The position numbers and the translations under genes are program-made. The notes beneath the pieces were generated by a model, which searched no databases, was not told the origin of the DNA, and worked only from the letters and a program-made list of their open reading frames with translations. A DNA stretch of 64,000 nucleotides from positions 2,108,001 to 2,172,000 of the forward strand of contig NZ_AP027058.1 of NCBI RefSeq assembly GCF_027925025.1. Reading direction: 5' to 3'. This document shows, in pieces, positions 25,381 through 33,301 of this stretch. The stretch comes from Limnohabitans sp. MORI2 (lineage in GTDB: Bacteria > Pseudomonadota > Gammaproteobacteria > Burkholderiales > Burkholderiaceae_C). Position 1 is the first letter of the stretch. The number at the start of each line of letters is the position of its first letter.

Positions 25381-26151
25381 TCAGTGCCCTCCCGTGCCGA
25401 GATAGGCTTCAATCACTTGCGGGTTGCGCTGCACGTCAGCAGGTGTGCCTTGCGCAATGACTTTGCCGTAGTCGAGCACGGTCACGCGGTCACACAAGCC
25501 CATGACCAACTTCACATCATGTTCAATCAAGAGCACTGTGCGATGGTCACTGCGAATCTTGTCGATCAGCTCACGCAGCTGTACTTTTTCGGTGGCGTTC
25601 ATGCCAGCCGCAGGCTCATCAAGCGCGATGAGTTGCGGGTCGGTCGCCAAAGCGCGTGCAATTTCTAAGCGACGTTGGTCGCCGTAACTCAGCGTGCGCG
25701 CTTTGTAGTCGGCCAAGCTGGCAATGCCCACGTAGTCAAGTAGTTCGCGGGCACGTTGTTCAATCGCCAACTCTTCCGCTTTGAATGTTGCCGTTCTGAA
25801 AATTGCACCCAACAAGCCCGAGTGCGTGCGCACATGGCGTCCCACCATCACGTTTTCTAGAGCCGTCATGTCAGCAAACAAACGGATGTTTTGAAAGGTA
25901 CGCGCAATACCGGCTTGGGCCACACGGTGCACCTCGGTGGGTTCATACGGCTGGCCCGCCAATTCAAAGCGACCACTGTCGGGGGTGTACAAACCTGTGA
26001 TGACATTGAAAAACGTGGTTTTACCTGCGCCGTTAGGACCAATCAATCCATACACTTGGCCACGCTCAATCTGCATACGCACGTCGGTCAAGGCTTGCAA
26101 ACCACCAAAGCGCTTGGAGATGCCGGAGACATTCAACACGAGGTCGCTCAT
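25381..26151 (-). CDS. livG: Branched-chain amino acid ABC transporter ATPase LivG
   Basis: This 256-residue ATPase is the partner of LivF. It has Walker A GPNGAGKTTFFNVI, signature LSYGDQRRLEIARAL (the LSYG variant is normal for LivG), Walker B LIALDEPAAGMNATE, and the switch histidine in VLLIEHDVKLVMG. Its start overlaps the end of livM by 4 bp, and livF follows 1 bp after its stop, so the subunits are translationally coupled. It acts on the cytoplasmic face with LivH and LivM. Confidence 0.94.
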   Translation of the reverse strand: MSDLVLNVSGISKRFGGLQALTDVRMQIERGQVYGLIGPNGAGKTTFFNVITGLYTPDSGRFELAGQPYEPTEVHRVAQAGIARTFQNIRLFADMTALENVMVGRHVRTHSGLLGAIFRTATFKAEELAIEQRARELLDYVGIASLADYKARTLSYGDQRRLEIARALATDPQLIALDEPAAGMNATEKVQLRELIDKIRSDHRTVLLIEHDVKLVMGLCDRVTVLDYGKVIAQGTPADVQRNPQVIEAYLGTGGH

Positions 26152-27236
26152 CGCGCACCTCCTTGTGGGTTGAGGTTTTTGCCATGTTCAGGTGTGGGCC
26201 ACAAACCGCGTGGCCGCCAGAGCATGACGGTAATCATGGCCAAAGCAATCAGCAGTTGGCGCAAGATGGCGGCATCCAAACGCCCATCGGTCATGGCTTG
26301 CAAGGGGCTGGCCACATAGCGCAACACCTCGGGCAACGCAGCCAACAGCACGGCTCCTAGGATGACGCCAGGCAGATGTCCCAAGCCTCCCAGCACCACC
26401 ATGGCCACAATCATCACTGACTCCATGAGGCTGAACGACTCAGGCGACACAAAGCCTTGGAAGGCCGCAAACATGGCCCCCGAAATACCGCCAAATGTGG
26501 CACCCATGCCAAAGGCTAAGAGCTTCAAATTGCGGGTATTCAGGCCCATCGCTTTGGCAGCAATTTCGTCTTCACGAATCGCCATCCATGCACGGCCAAT
26601 GCGTGAGTACTCCAAACGATGCGAGATGATCACACTCAACACCACCAAGGCGAGGAACAGGTAGTAGTACAAAGTCACCGATGGCAACTCGATAAAACCC
26701 AAATCCAAACGCTTAGACAAGGGATAACCAAACACACTCACCGCATCAATCTGGCCCAAGCCTTTGGGGCCATTGGTGAGATTGACAGGATGGTCCATGT
26801 TGTTGAGGAACACGCGGATGATTTCGCCAAAGCCCAAGGTAACGATGGCCAGATAGTCGCCCCGCAGCTTCAGAGTAGGCGCACCCAGCAGCACACCAAA
26901 CAAGCCCGCCAAACCAGCTGCCAAAGGCAACACGAGCCACAAGCTCATGTGCAAGCCTTCGGGGAACATGGCGGCAATCCACGGAAACACATCCGTCAAA
27001 TGCGGCGAAGCCAAGAGGCCAAACATATAGGCCCCCACCGCAAAGAAAGCCACATAGCCCAAATCAAGCAAACCGGCGTAACCCACCACGATGTTCAGAC
27101 CCAGCGCAAGCAACACATACAGCAACGACATATCGGCAATGCGCACCCACGCGTTGCCGAAACTTTGCAGAAGCAAGGGCAACGCCAACAACACGGCGGC
27201 CATCAGCCAACGATTAGAAAAGAGTTTGTGTGTCAT
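26148..27236 (-). CDS. livM: Branched-chain amino acid ABC transporter permease LivM
   Basis: This 362-residue permease has about ten membrane helices. The LivM/BPD_transp_2 landmarks are ALGLNIVVGYAGLLDLGYVA near the N-terminus, LRGDYLAIVTLGFGEIIRV, and the coupling-helix region RIGRAWMAIREDEIAAKAMG. I chose the ATG at 27236 over the TTG at 27245. It begins 5 bp after livH ends and overlaps livG by 4 bp. With LivH it forms the membrane channel of the importer. Confidence 0.93.
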   Translation of the reverse strand: MTHKLFSNRWLMAAVLLALPLLLQSFGNAWVRIADMSLLYVLLALGLNIVVGYAGLLDLGYVAFFAVGAYMFGLLASPHLTDVFPWIAAMFPEGLHMSLWLVLPLAAGLAGLFGVLLGAPTLKLRGDYLAIVTLGFGEIIRVFLNNMDHPVNLTNGPKGLGQIDAVSVFGYPLSKRLDLGFIELPSVTLYYYLFLALVVLSVIISHRLEYSRIGRAWMAIREDEIAAKAMGLNTRNLKLLAFGMGATFGGISGAMFAAFQGFVSPESFSLMESVMIVAMVVLGGLGHLPGVILGAVLLAALPEVLRYVASPLQAMTDGRLDAAILRQLLIALAMITVMLWRPRGLWPTPEHGKNLNPQGGAR

Positions 27237-27241
27237 GGTGA

Positions 27242-28171
27242 TCAAGCCCTATCAGCCACGCGTTCGCCTAACAGGCCCGAGGGGCGCAGCGTCAGTGTGA
27301 CGATCAACACAATGAATGCGAGGATGTCGGTGTAGTGACTCCCCAGCACACCACCGGTGAGCTCGCCCAAATAGCCCGAGCCAATCGACTCAATCAAGCC
27401 CAGCAACACACCGCCAAGCACCGCACCACCCAAATTGCCAATACCGCCAAACACTGCAGCGGTAAACGCTTTGAGGCCCGGCAAAAAGCCCATGGCATGG
27501 TGGGCCGTGCCGTAGTTCATGGCCCACATCACACCTGCAATCGTGGCCAGCACTGCGCCGATGATGAAGGTAGCTGAAATCACCACATCGGGTTTGACGC
27601 CCATGAGGCTGGCCACGCGTGGGTTCTCGGCTGTGGCGCGCATCGCACGGCCCAACTTGGTACGGTTCACCAACCATGACAACACCGCCAAGGCCACCAC
27701 GGTCAAACCCAAAATCATCAACTGCGTGGGCGTGATGACAGCCTCACCAATTTCAAACGGCGTGGTGGGCAACAGCGTGGGAAAGGGTTTGTAGTTGGGC
27801 TTCCACACAATCATGGCCAGGGTTTGCAGCAAGATGGACATGCCAATTGCGGTGATGAGCGGGGCCAGCTTAGGGGCGTTGCGTAGCGGACGATAAGCAA
27901 TTTTTTCAATCGCGTAGTTCAGGGCCGCTGCTGCGATAGAGGCCAACACCATGGCAATCAAGAGAAGCACCCAGCCTGGTGTGTCGGGCATGAGAGGCTG
28001 CAATATCCCAACCACCGACCAACTACACAAGGCCCCCACCATCAACACCTCACCGTGCGCAAAGTTGATGAGGTTGATGATGCCGTACACCATGGTGTAG
28101 CCCAGTGCCACCAGCGCGTACATGCTACCGAGCACCAAGCCATTGATGACTTGTTGAAGCAAAACGTCCAT
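27242..28171 (-). CDS. livH: Branched-chain amino acid ABC transporter permease LivH
   Basis: This 309-residue permease begins MDVLLQQVINGLVLGSMYAL, with the conserved LGYTMVYGIINLINFAHGEV segment, the hallmark of LivH. The coupling region is RTKLGRAMRATAENPRVASL. It begins only 3 bp after the rarA stop on the same strand, an unusual pairing that suggests read-through from rarA unless a promoter lies inside the rarA 3' end. livM follows after 5 bp. Confidence 0.94.
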   Translation of the reverse strand: MDVLLQQVINGLVLGSMYALVALGYTMVYGIINLINFAHGEVLMVGALCSWSVVGILQPLMPDTPGWVLLLIAMVLASIAAAALNYAIEKIAYRPLRNAPKLAPLITAIGMSILLQTLAMIVWKPNYKPFPTLLPTTPFEIGEAVITPTQLMILGLTVVALAVLSWLVNRTKLGRAMRATAENPRVASLMGVKPDVVISATFIIGAVLATIAGVMWAMNYGTAHHAMGFLPGLKAFTAAVFGGIGNLGGAVLGGVLLGLIESIGSGYLGELTGGVLGSHYTDILAFIVLIVTLTLRPSGLLGERVADRA

Positions 28172-28174
28172 TTG

Positions 28175-29464
28175 TTATTGACCTGCTTGTTTGTTCTTGT
28201 CGCGCAAGTGGCGCAATTTGTCGGCGATTTTGATCTCTAAGCCACGCTCGACAGGTCGGTAAAAGCCCGTACCTTCTAAGCCTTGTGGCATGTAGTTCTC
28301 GCCTGCGGCAAAGCCGTCTTCTTCGTCGTGCGCGTAGCGGTAGCCCTTGCCCCAATCCATGTCTTTCATCATCTTGGTGGGGGCGTTGCGCAGGTGCATG
28401 GGCACGGGGCGGCTGCCGTCTTTTTTTACCAGGGCTTTGGCTTCGTTGTAAGCCTTGTACACGGCGTTGGACTTGGGCGCCACGGCCAAATACACCACAC
28501 ACTCGGCCAGCGCCAGCTCGCCTTCGGGCGAGCCTAAACGCTCGTACACCTCGGCCGCGTCGAGTGCCAAGCGCAAGGCGCGGGGGTCAGCCAAACCAAT
28601 ATCTTCAGCAGCCATGCGAATGAGGCGACGAGCCATGTAGCGCGGATCGGCCCCACCGTCCAACATACGGACCAGCCAATACAGCGCGGCATCGGGATCG
28701 GAGCCACGCACCGATTTATGCAGGGCACTGATGGTGTCGTAAAACTGTTCGCCGCCTTTGTCGTAGCGGCGCATGCGCTCGCCCAAGACTTTGAGGAGCC
28801 ATTCGTCGGTGATTTCGTTGTGCTTTTCGCGCGTCGCCGCCACTGCCAAGGTTTCAAGCGTGTTGAGCAAGCGACGTGCGTCGCCATCGGCATAGGCAAT
28901 GAGCCGTTGCAGCGCCGCGTCTTGCAGGGCAGGCACCGCGCCAATGGCTTGTGCTTTGGCAATGATTTGGCGCAAGTCGTCTACGCTTAAGGACTGCAAC
29001 ACATACACCGCTGCACGCGAGAGCAAGGCCGAGTTCACCTCAAACGATGGGTTTTCGGTGGTCGCGCCAATGAAAGTGAACAGGCCTGATTCGACGTGTG
29101 GCAAGAAAGCGTCTTGCTGGCTCTTGTTAAAGCGGTGCACCTCATCCACAAACATGATGGTGCGTTTGGGGTCGAGCGAATCGCGAGCCGTTTGGGCCAG
29201 CTCCACCGCTTCGCGGATTTCTTTCACACCACCCAACACCGCGCTGATGGACAAAAACTGCGCGTCAAACGCATCGGCCATCAAGCGCGCGATGGTGGTT
29301 TTACCCACGCCCGGCGGCCCCCACAGAATGCAGCTGTGCGGCTGGCCCGACTCAAACGCCACGCGCAGCGCCATGCCCTCGCCCAGCAAATGCTGCTGGC
29401 CAATGACCTCACCCAAGTTGCGAGGGCGCAGACGTTCAGCGAGAGGAATGTGAGTGGCAATCAA
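28175..29464 (-). CDS. rarA: Replication-associated recombination ATPase RarA (MgsA)
   Basis: This 429-residue AAA+ protein acts at stalled replication forks. The N-terminal PLAERLRPRNLGEVIGQQHL is typical of clamp-loader-like ATPases. Walker A GPPGVGKT is at residues 49-56 and Walker B FVDEVHRFNKSQQDAFLP follows. The C-terminal region (EQFYDTISALHKSVRGSDPD, AEDIGLADPRALRLA) is the RarA tetramerisation/MgsA domain. The start is a TTG at 29464; no ATG fits the conserved N-terminus. In E. coli rarA directly follows lolA; here a two-component pair separates them. livHMGF follows after 3 bp. Confidence 0.94.
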   Translation of the reverse strand: MIATHIPLAERLRPRNLGEVIGQQHLLGEGMALRVAFESGQPHSCILWGPPGVGKTTIARLMADAFDAQFLSISAVLGGVKEIREAVELAQTARDSLDPKRTIMFVDEVHRFNKSQQDAFLPHVESGLFTFIGATTENPSFEVNSALLSRAAVYVLQSLSVDDLRQIIAKAQAIGAVPALQDAALQRLIAYADGDARRLLNTLETLAVAATREKHNEITDEWLLKVLGERMRRYDKGGEQFYDTISALHKSVRGSDPDAALYWLVRMLDGGADPRYMARRLIRMAAEDIGLADPRALRLALDAAEVYERLGSPEGELALAECVVYLAVAPKSNAVYKAYNEAKALVKKDGSRPVPMHLRNAPTKMMKDMDWGKGYRYAHDEEDGFAAGENYMPQGLEGTGFYRPVERGLEIKIADKLRHLRDKNKQAGQ

Positions 29465-29508
29465 GTTATTGGCTTCTCAAAGTGTGCGGGAAGTGTAGCC
29501 ATCTACAG

Positions 29509-29532
29509 CTAAGCATCCGATGGGATGCTTAG
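29509..29532. promoter_or_regulatory. Perfect 10-bp palindrome between rarA and the sensor kinase
   Basis: CTAAGCATCC and GGATGCTTAG form a perfect inverted repeat around a 4-nt centre. It lies in the divergent region, 44 bp from the rarA start and 61 bp from the kinase start, just upstream of a TATAAT hexamer. An operator for an unknown regulator is one reading; a hairpin in the transcript is another. Confidence 0.45.
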
Positions 29533-29559
29533 TCCGCCAAAGCAATCAGAACCTATAAT
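29529..29559 (+). promoter_or_regulatory. Candidate promoter of the Cache-type sensor kinase
   Basis: A perfect -10 hexamer TATAAT (29554-29559) lies 34 bp before the kinase ATG in an AT-rich leader. The best -35 is a weak TTAGTC (29529-29534) at 19 bp spacing, which overlaps the right arm of the palindrome, so an activator or repressor there is conceivable. Confidence 0.4.
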
Positions 29560-29593
29560 TAACTAGCATTAATTTATTAAGTTTAAATAAAAA

Positions 29594-32173
29594 ATGAAAA
29601 CGCAAGATCACTGGACGGTGATCAAATTTGGCATCCGCTCCAAGCTCATCGCCTTGTTCGTGGTCATCAAAGTCGTGCCGCTCATCTTGCTCGCGTACTT
29701 GGCTTGGCAAGGGGTGGAACAACTGGGACAGAGTCTGACCCAAGAAACCGATCAGCTCGCTGAAGAAGTCAAAACCACGGTGGCGGACATGAGCGCCCGT
29801 TTTGCCAAGGAGTCCGTACGCGCCTTGGACGACCGCGCACGAGAAGAACTCGAACGCCTCACAACAGATACAGCACGTGCAGTCGCCGATTTTTTGTATG
29901 ACCGTGACCGCGACATTTTGTTGGCGGCGGCTTTGCCAACCAACGAGCAACAGTACAAGACCTTTCTTGAAACAAGAACCCGCTTCACCACCGAAATTGG
30001 CGCTTGGAAACTTGCATCTGATGGTCAAAGTTGGGAGCCAACAAACAAAATCGAGCCCACGTTTGAACTTGCGTCATCGCAGAACGCAGAAAACTTGCAA
30101 GACTTTCACTCTCGTCCGCCTGAAGCAGTGAACCGCAACAACCCCAGCCCGCTTTATTACGAATTGACGTTTGTCGATTTGAACGGGCAAGAAATCATCA
30201 AAGCTACACAAGGCAACGTGCTGCCGAAAGAGCTGCGAGATGTCTCACAAAAAGCCAACACATGGAGCAAAGCCGAAACGTATTTCAGCGCCCTCAAAAG
30301 CTTGAAGCCTGGGCAAATTTATGTTTCAGAGGTCATCGGCCCCTATGTTCCCTCTCGCTTGATTGGCCCTGTCACGCCGCACCATGCCAAACAAGCTGGT
30401 ATCCCCTACGAGCCAGAGAAAGAAGCTTTTGCCGGGCAGGAGAACCCCTACGGAAAACCCTTTCAGGGCATCGTGCGCTGGGCGACACCCGTGGTCAAAG
30501 ACCATGTCATCACTGGCTATGTGACGATGGCGCTCAACCACACGCACATTCGCAGCTTCACAGACAACCTCACCCCCACGCCCGAGCGTTACACCGCTGT
30601 GCCCGATGCCAGCAGCGGCAACTACGCTTTCATGTGGGACCACAAAGATCGCAACATCGCACACCCCCGCCACCACTCCATCACTGGTTTTGACCCTGAT
30701 ACGGGCGAGTACGCGACGCCATGGTTGGAAAACAGCATTTACCAACAGTGGAAGGCGAGCAAACAACCCCTCACCGATTTTTTGCGCAACATCCGTACGT
30801 TTGATAACCAAAGCCGTGACAAGAAACCCGCCAAAGAACTCACGCGCGCTGGCTTGCTAGGACTGGACTGTCGCTACCTCAACTTTGCACCGCAGTGCCA
30901 AGGCTGGCATGACTTAACGCAATACGGCGGATCAGGTTCTTTTCTGATTTTGTGGTCTGGCGTTTGGAAGCGAACGACTGCTGCAGCGATTCCTTATTTC
31001 ACGGGCCAATATGCCAACTCACCCCGAGGGTTTGGCTACGTCACGATTGGTGCGAATGTAGAAGACTTCCATGCACCAGCTGTTGCAACAACTGAGTTAA
31101 TCAACAACAAAGTCACTGAATTCACTGAGCGGCTCAAGCGTAAGCAAGCTGGGTTGCAGGAAATGATTGAGCGCTCGGTCAACTACACCGCGGCAGACCT
31201 CTCTGGCTCAACTATGGTGATGTTGATTCTTGTGCTGGTCGTTGCCATTTGGTTAGCCTCAGTCCTCACACGACGCGTCACCGACTTGGTCGGAGGTCTG
31301 GCACGCATCGAAGCGGGCGACTTGTCCTTTCGTTTTGAACGCGGTGCCAACGATGAGCTCGGGCATTTGAACCACTCACTCAACCACATGGCAGACAGCG
31401 TGCAATCCTCTTTAGAGCAAAGCGAAGCTGCGCGTCGTCAAGCTGAAGAGAACAGCCAAATGAAAAGCGATTTCGTGGCGAATGTGTCGCATGAGTTGCG
31501 AACACCACTCAATGGCATTTTGGGATTTTCAGAAATCATCTTGGAAGACGCCAAAGACTCTGAAACGCGTGAATTCGCTCAGACCATCCATCAAAGTGGT
31601 CAGCACTTGTTATCTGTCGTCAATGACATGCTGGATGTGGCGAAGATTGAAGCAGGTCACATGACACTCGAGTGTGTCGCGGTTGATGTTCGCACCCTGC
31701 TTGACGAAGTGGCTCTGTTGCACACCAACTGCGCGATTCAAAAAGGCCTGCAATTGAACGCTCAACTCGCGGACAACTTACCTGAGCGCATGTACACGGA
31801 CCCCACGCGGTTGCGTCAAGTCATCAACAACTTGCTCAGTAACGCAGTGAAATTCACCAATGCGGGAAACATCACGCTAACCGCCGATTGGATGGGTGAA
31901 GCCTTGGTGGTGGGTGTCCGAGATACAGGGCCGGGCATCGCCCCTCATGTGCAAGAAGTGGTGTTTGAGAGGTTCCGTCAAGCCACCTCATTTGTCACAC
32001 GCGAACATGGCGGCACAGGCTTGGGTTTGGCTTTGGTTCGCGAGTTTGTGAAGCTCATGGGCGGCACACTAAAGCTGACTTCAGAAATCGGTGTCGGCTC
32101 TTATTTTGAGTTTTCTATTCCTGAACTCAAGCAAGCTCATCAGGTAGGACACGCAGCAAGTCTTGGCCACTGA
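29594..32173 (+). CDS. Large sensor histidine kinase with periplasmic domain and HAMP
   Basis: This 859-residue kinase has a first membrane segment (about 18-38), then a very large periplasmic region (about 40-535). It contains a coiled start (EETDQLAEEVKTTVADMSAR... type) and a Cache-like area with YVSEVIGPYVPSRLIGPV and PFQGIVRWATPVVKDHVITG. A second membrane segment (MVMLILVLVVAIWLASVL) leads to HAMP, then HisKA with H633 in ANVSHELRTPLNG, and HATPase (NNLLSNAVKF, DTGPGIAP, GGTGLGLAL). It has no receiver domain of its own. A single-domain receiver gene converges on it and overlaps its last 47 bp, so the two may be partners. It sits between lolA and rarA, genes usually adjacent. Confidence 0.9.
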   Translation: MKTQDHWTVIKFGIRSKLIALFVVIKVVPLILLAYLAWQGVEQLGQSLTQETDQLAEEVKTTVADMSARFAKESVRALDDRAREELERLTTDTARAVADFLYDRDRDILLAAALPTNEQQYKTFLETRTRFTTEIGAWKLASDGQSWEPTNKIEPTFELASSQNAENLQDFHSRPPEAVNRNNPSPLYYELTFVDLNGQEIIKATQGNVLPKELRDVSQKANTWSKAETYFSALKSLKPGQIYVSEVIGPYVPSRLIGPVTPHHAKQAGIPYEPEKEAFAGQENPYGKPFQGIVRWATPVVKDHVITGYVTMALNHTHIRSFTDNLTPTPERYTAVPDASSGNYAFMWDHKDRNIAHPRHHSITGFDPDTGEYATPWLENSIYQQWKASKQPLTDFLRNIRTFDNQSRDKKPAKELTRAGLLGLDCRYLNFAPQCQGWHDLTQYGGSGSFLILWSGVWKRTTAAAIPYFTGQYANSPRGFGYVTIGANVEDFHAPAVATTELINNKVTEFTERLKRKQAGLQEMIERSVNYTAADLSGSTMVMLILVLVVAIWLASVLTRRVTDLVGGLARIEAGDLSFRFERGANDELGHLNHSLNHMADSVQSSLEQSEAARRQAEENSQMKSDFVANVSHELRTPLNGILGFSEIILEDAKDSETREFAQTIHQSGQHLLSVVNDMLDVAKIEAGHMTLECVAVDVRTLLDEVALLHTNCAIQKGLQLNAQLADNLPERMYTDPTRLRQVINNLLSNAVKFTNAGNITLTADWMGEALVVGVRDTGPGIAPHVQEVVFERFRQATSFVTREHGGTGLGLALVREFVKLMGGTLKLTSEIGVGSYFEFSIPELKQAHQVGHAASLGH

Positions 32174-32489
32174 TGGGTTTCACCAACAAGTCGTCGAAAC
32201 CTGCGGCCATGATGCTTTGCCGCTCAGACTCCATGGCGTGCGCTGTGTATGCCACCACCTTTAAGCCGATCAATGCTGGGGTGTTGCGAATAATTTGACA
32301 GACCTCTTTGCCATCCATCACGGGCATGCTGATATCCAGCAATACCGAATCGAACTGCCCTGCTAGCAACATTTCCAGCGCCACTCTGCCGCCATCCGCT
32401 TCTTCCACATGCATGCCACGGCGTTTGAGCAACGCCACAGCAAGCTTGCGATTGACCGCGTTATCGTCGACGACCAGAACTTTTCTCAT
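32127..32489 (-). CDS. Single-domain response regulator (receiver only)
   Basis: This 120-residue CheY-like receiver has VLVVDDNAVNRKL (acidic pair D8-D9), phospho-acceptor D52 in VLLDISMPVMDG, and a conserved Lys in LLVKPISGQDLL. There is no output domain, so it signals by protein contact or phosphotransfer. Its DNAVNRKL start resembles receivers cut from hybrid kinases. It is convergent with the 859-residue kinase and overlaps it by 47 bp on the opposite strand, so their mRNAs have complementary 3' ends. An AT-rich 161-bp region separates it from lolA and holds a GAGTTTATAACTC palindrome (32524-32536). Confidence 0.9.
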   Translation of the reverse strand: MRKVLVVDDNAVNRKLAVALLKRRGMHVEEADGGRVALEMLLAGQFDSVLLDISMPVMDGKEVCQIIRNTPALIGLKVVAYTAHAMESERQSIMAAGFDDLLVKPISGQDLLRVLPDELA

Positions 32490-32650
32490 GGCTTTGCGTA
32501 TCTCTTTACTTATCTTTAAGTACGAGTTTATAACTCATAAAAATCAACGCAATTAATAAATTTCTTTATATTTAAAACATGTAAGCACTAAAGTATTAAA
32601 TTATTTATTCGACATGCATGAACTGCGTTCTTCGCAGCGCTCGGCGAGTC

Positions 32651-33301
32651 TCACTGACGAATCACACTCACGCCCTTGGGCAACGCAAAGTTGAACTGCG
32701 CAGCACCAAAGTTCGCAGGGTTCACTTCAAAACGCTCAAAGCTCAAGACAGACCGCTGCCCCATGGCATCAAAAATCTCAAGCTTGCTAAGGCTGACCTG
32801 TGCACCGTCCGTGCGCAAACCGATGCGCACCGATTGGATGGTGCTCTCGCGGTTCTTGGGTGTGGCTTGCACCCATTGCAGGCCATCGGCATCCGCCTGC
32901 GCTTCGAGGCTGAACTCTTTTTGCAACGCACTCAAGTCTGCGGCGGTAGCGACCAAAGCCGCAGGTGTACTGCCCAACGCTTGCGCTTGTTTACGTGCCG
33001 TCACTTGCTCGAGGTCGGCGTCGTACAACCACAATGTTTGACCATCGGCCACGATGACTTGCGGGAAAGGTTTGAGGTAATCAAACCGAAAACGTGTGGG
33101 GCGCATGAACGAGAACTGGCCCGTTGAAGTTTTGCTGCGCACTGTGGTTTGCCCTGCTTTTGCGGGTGGTGTGACCACTTGCGTGAAATCAGCACGGCCA
33201 CTCTTGGTGGATTTCAAAAACGTTTCCAATGTGTCCAAGCCATTGGCACAGGCCATACTGGCGCTCAGTGCCAGCGCCGCGAAAGCCACACACTTATTCA
33301 T
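32651..33301 (-). CDS. lolA: Outer-membrane lipoprotein carrier protein LolA
   Basis: This 216-residue periplasmic chaperone carries lipoproteins from LolCDE to LolB. It has a signal peptide (about 1-19, [19 protein letters not shown]). The family blocks are [45 protein letters not shown] and LEQVTARK. I chose the ATG at 33301, since the longer frame reads back into ftsK. Its start overlaps the ftsK stop by 8 bp, the conserved ftsK-lolA order. The start of a lolC gene lies at the right edge of the window, far from here. Confidence 0.93.
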   Translation of the reverse strand: MNKCVAFAALALSASMACANGLDTLETFLKSTKSGRADFTQVVTPPAKAGQTTVRSKTSTGQFSFMRPTRFRFDYLKPFPQVIVADGQTLWLYDADLEQVTARKQAQALGSTPAALVATAADLSALQKEFSLEAQADADGLQWVQATPKNRESTIQSVRIGLRTDGAQVSLSKLEIFDAMGQRSVLSFERFEVNPANFGAAQFNFALPKGVSVIRQ

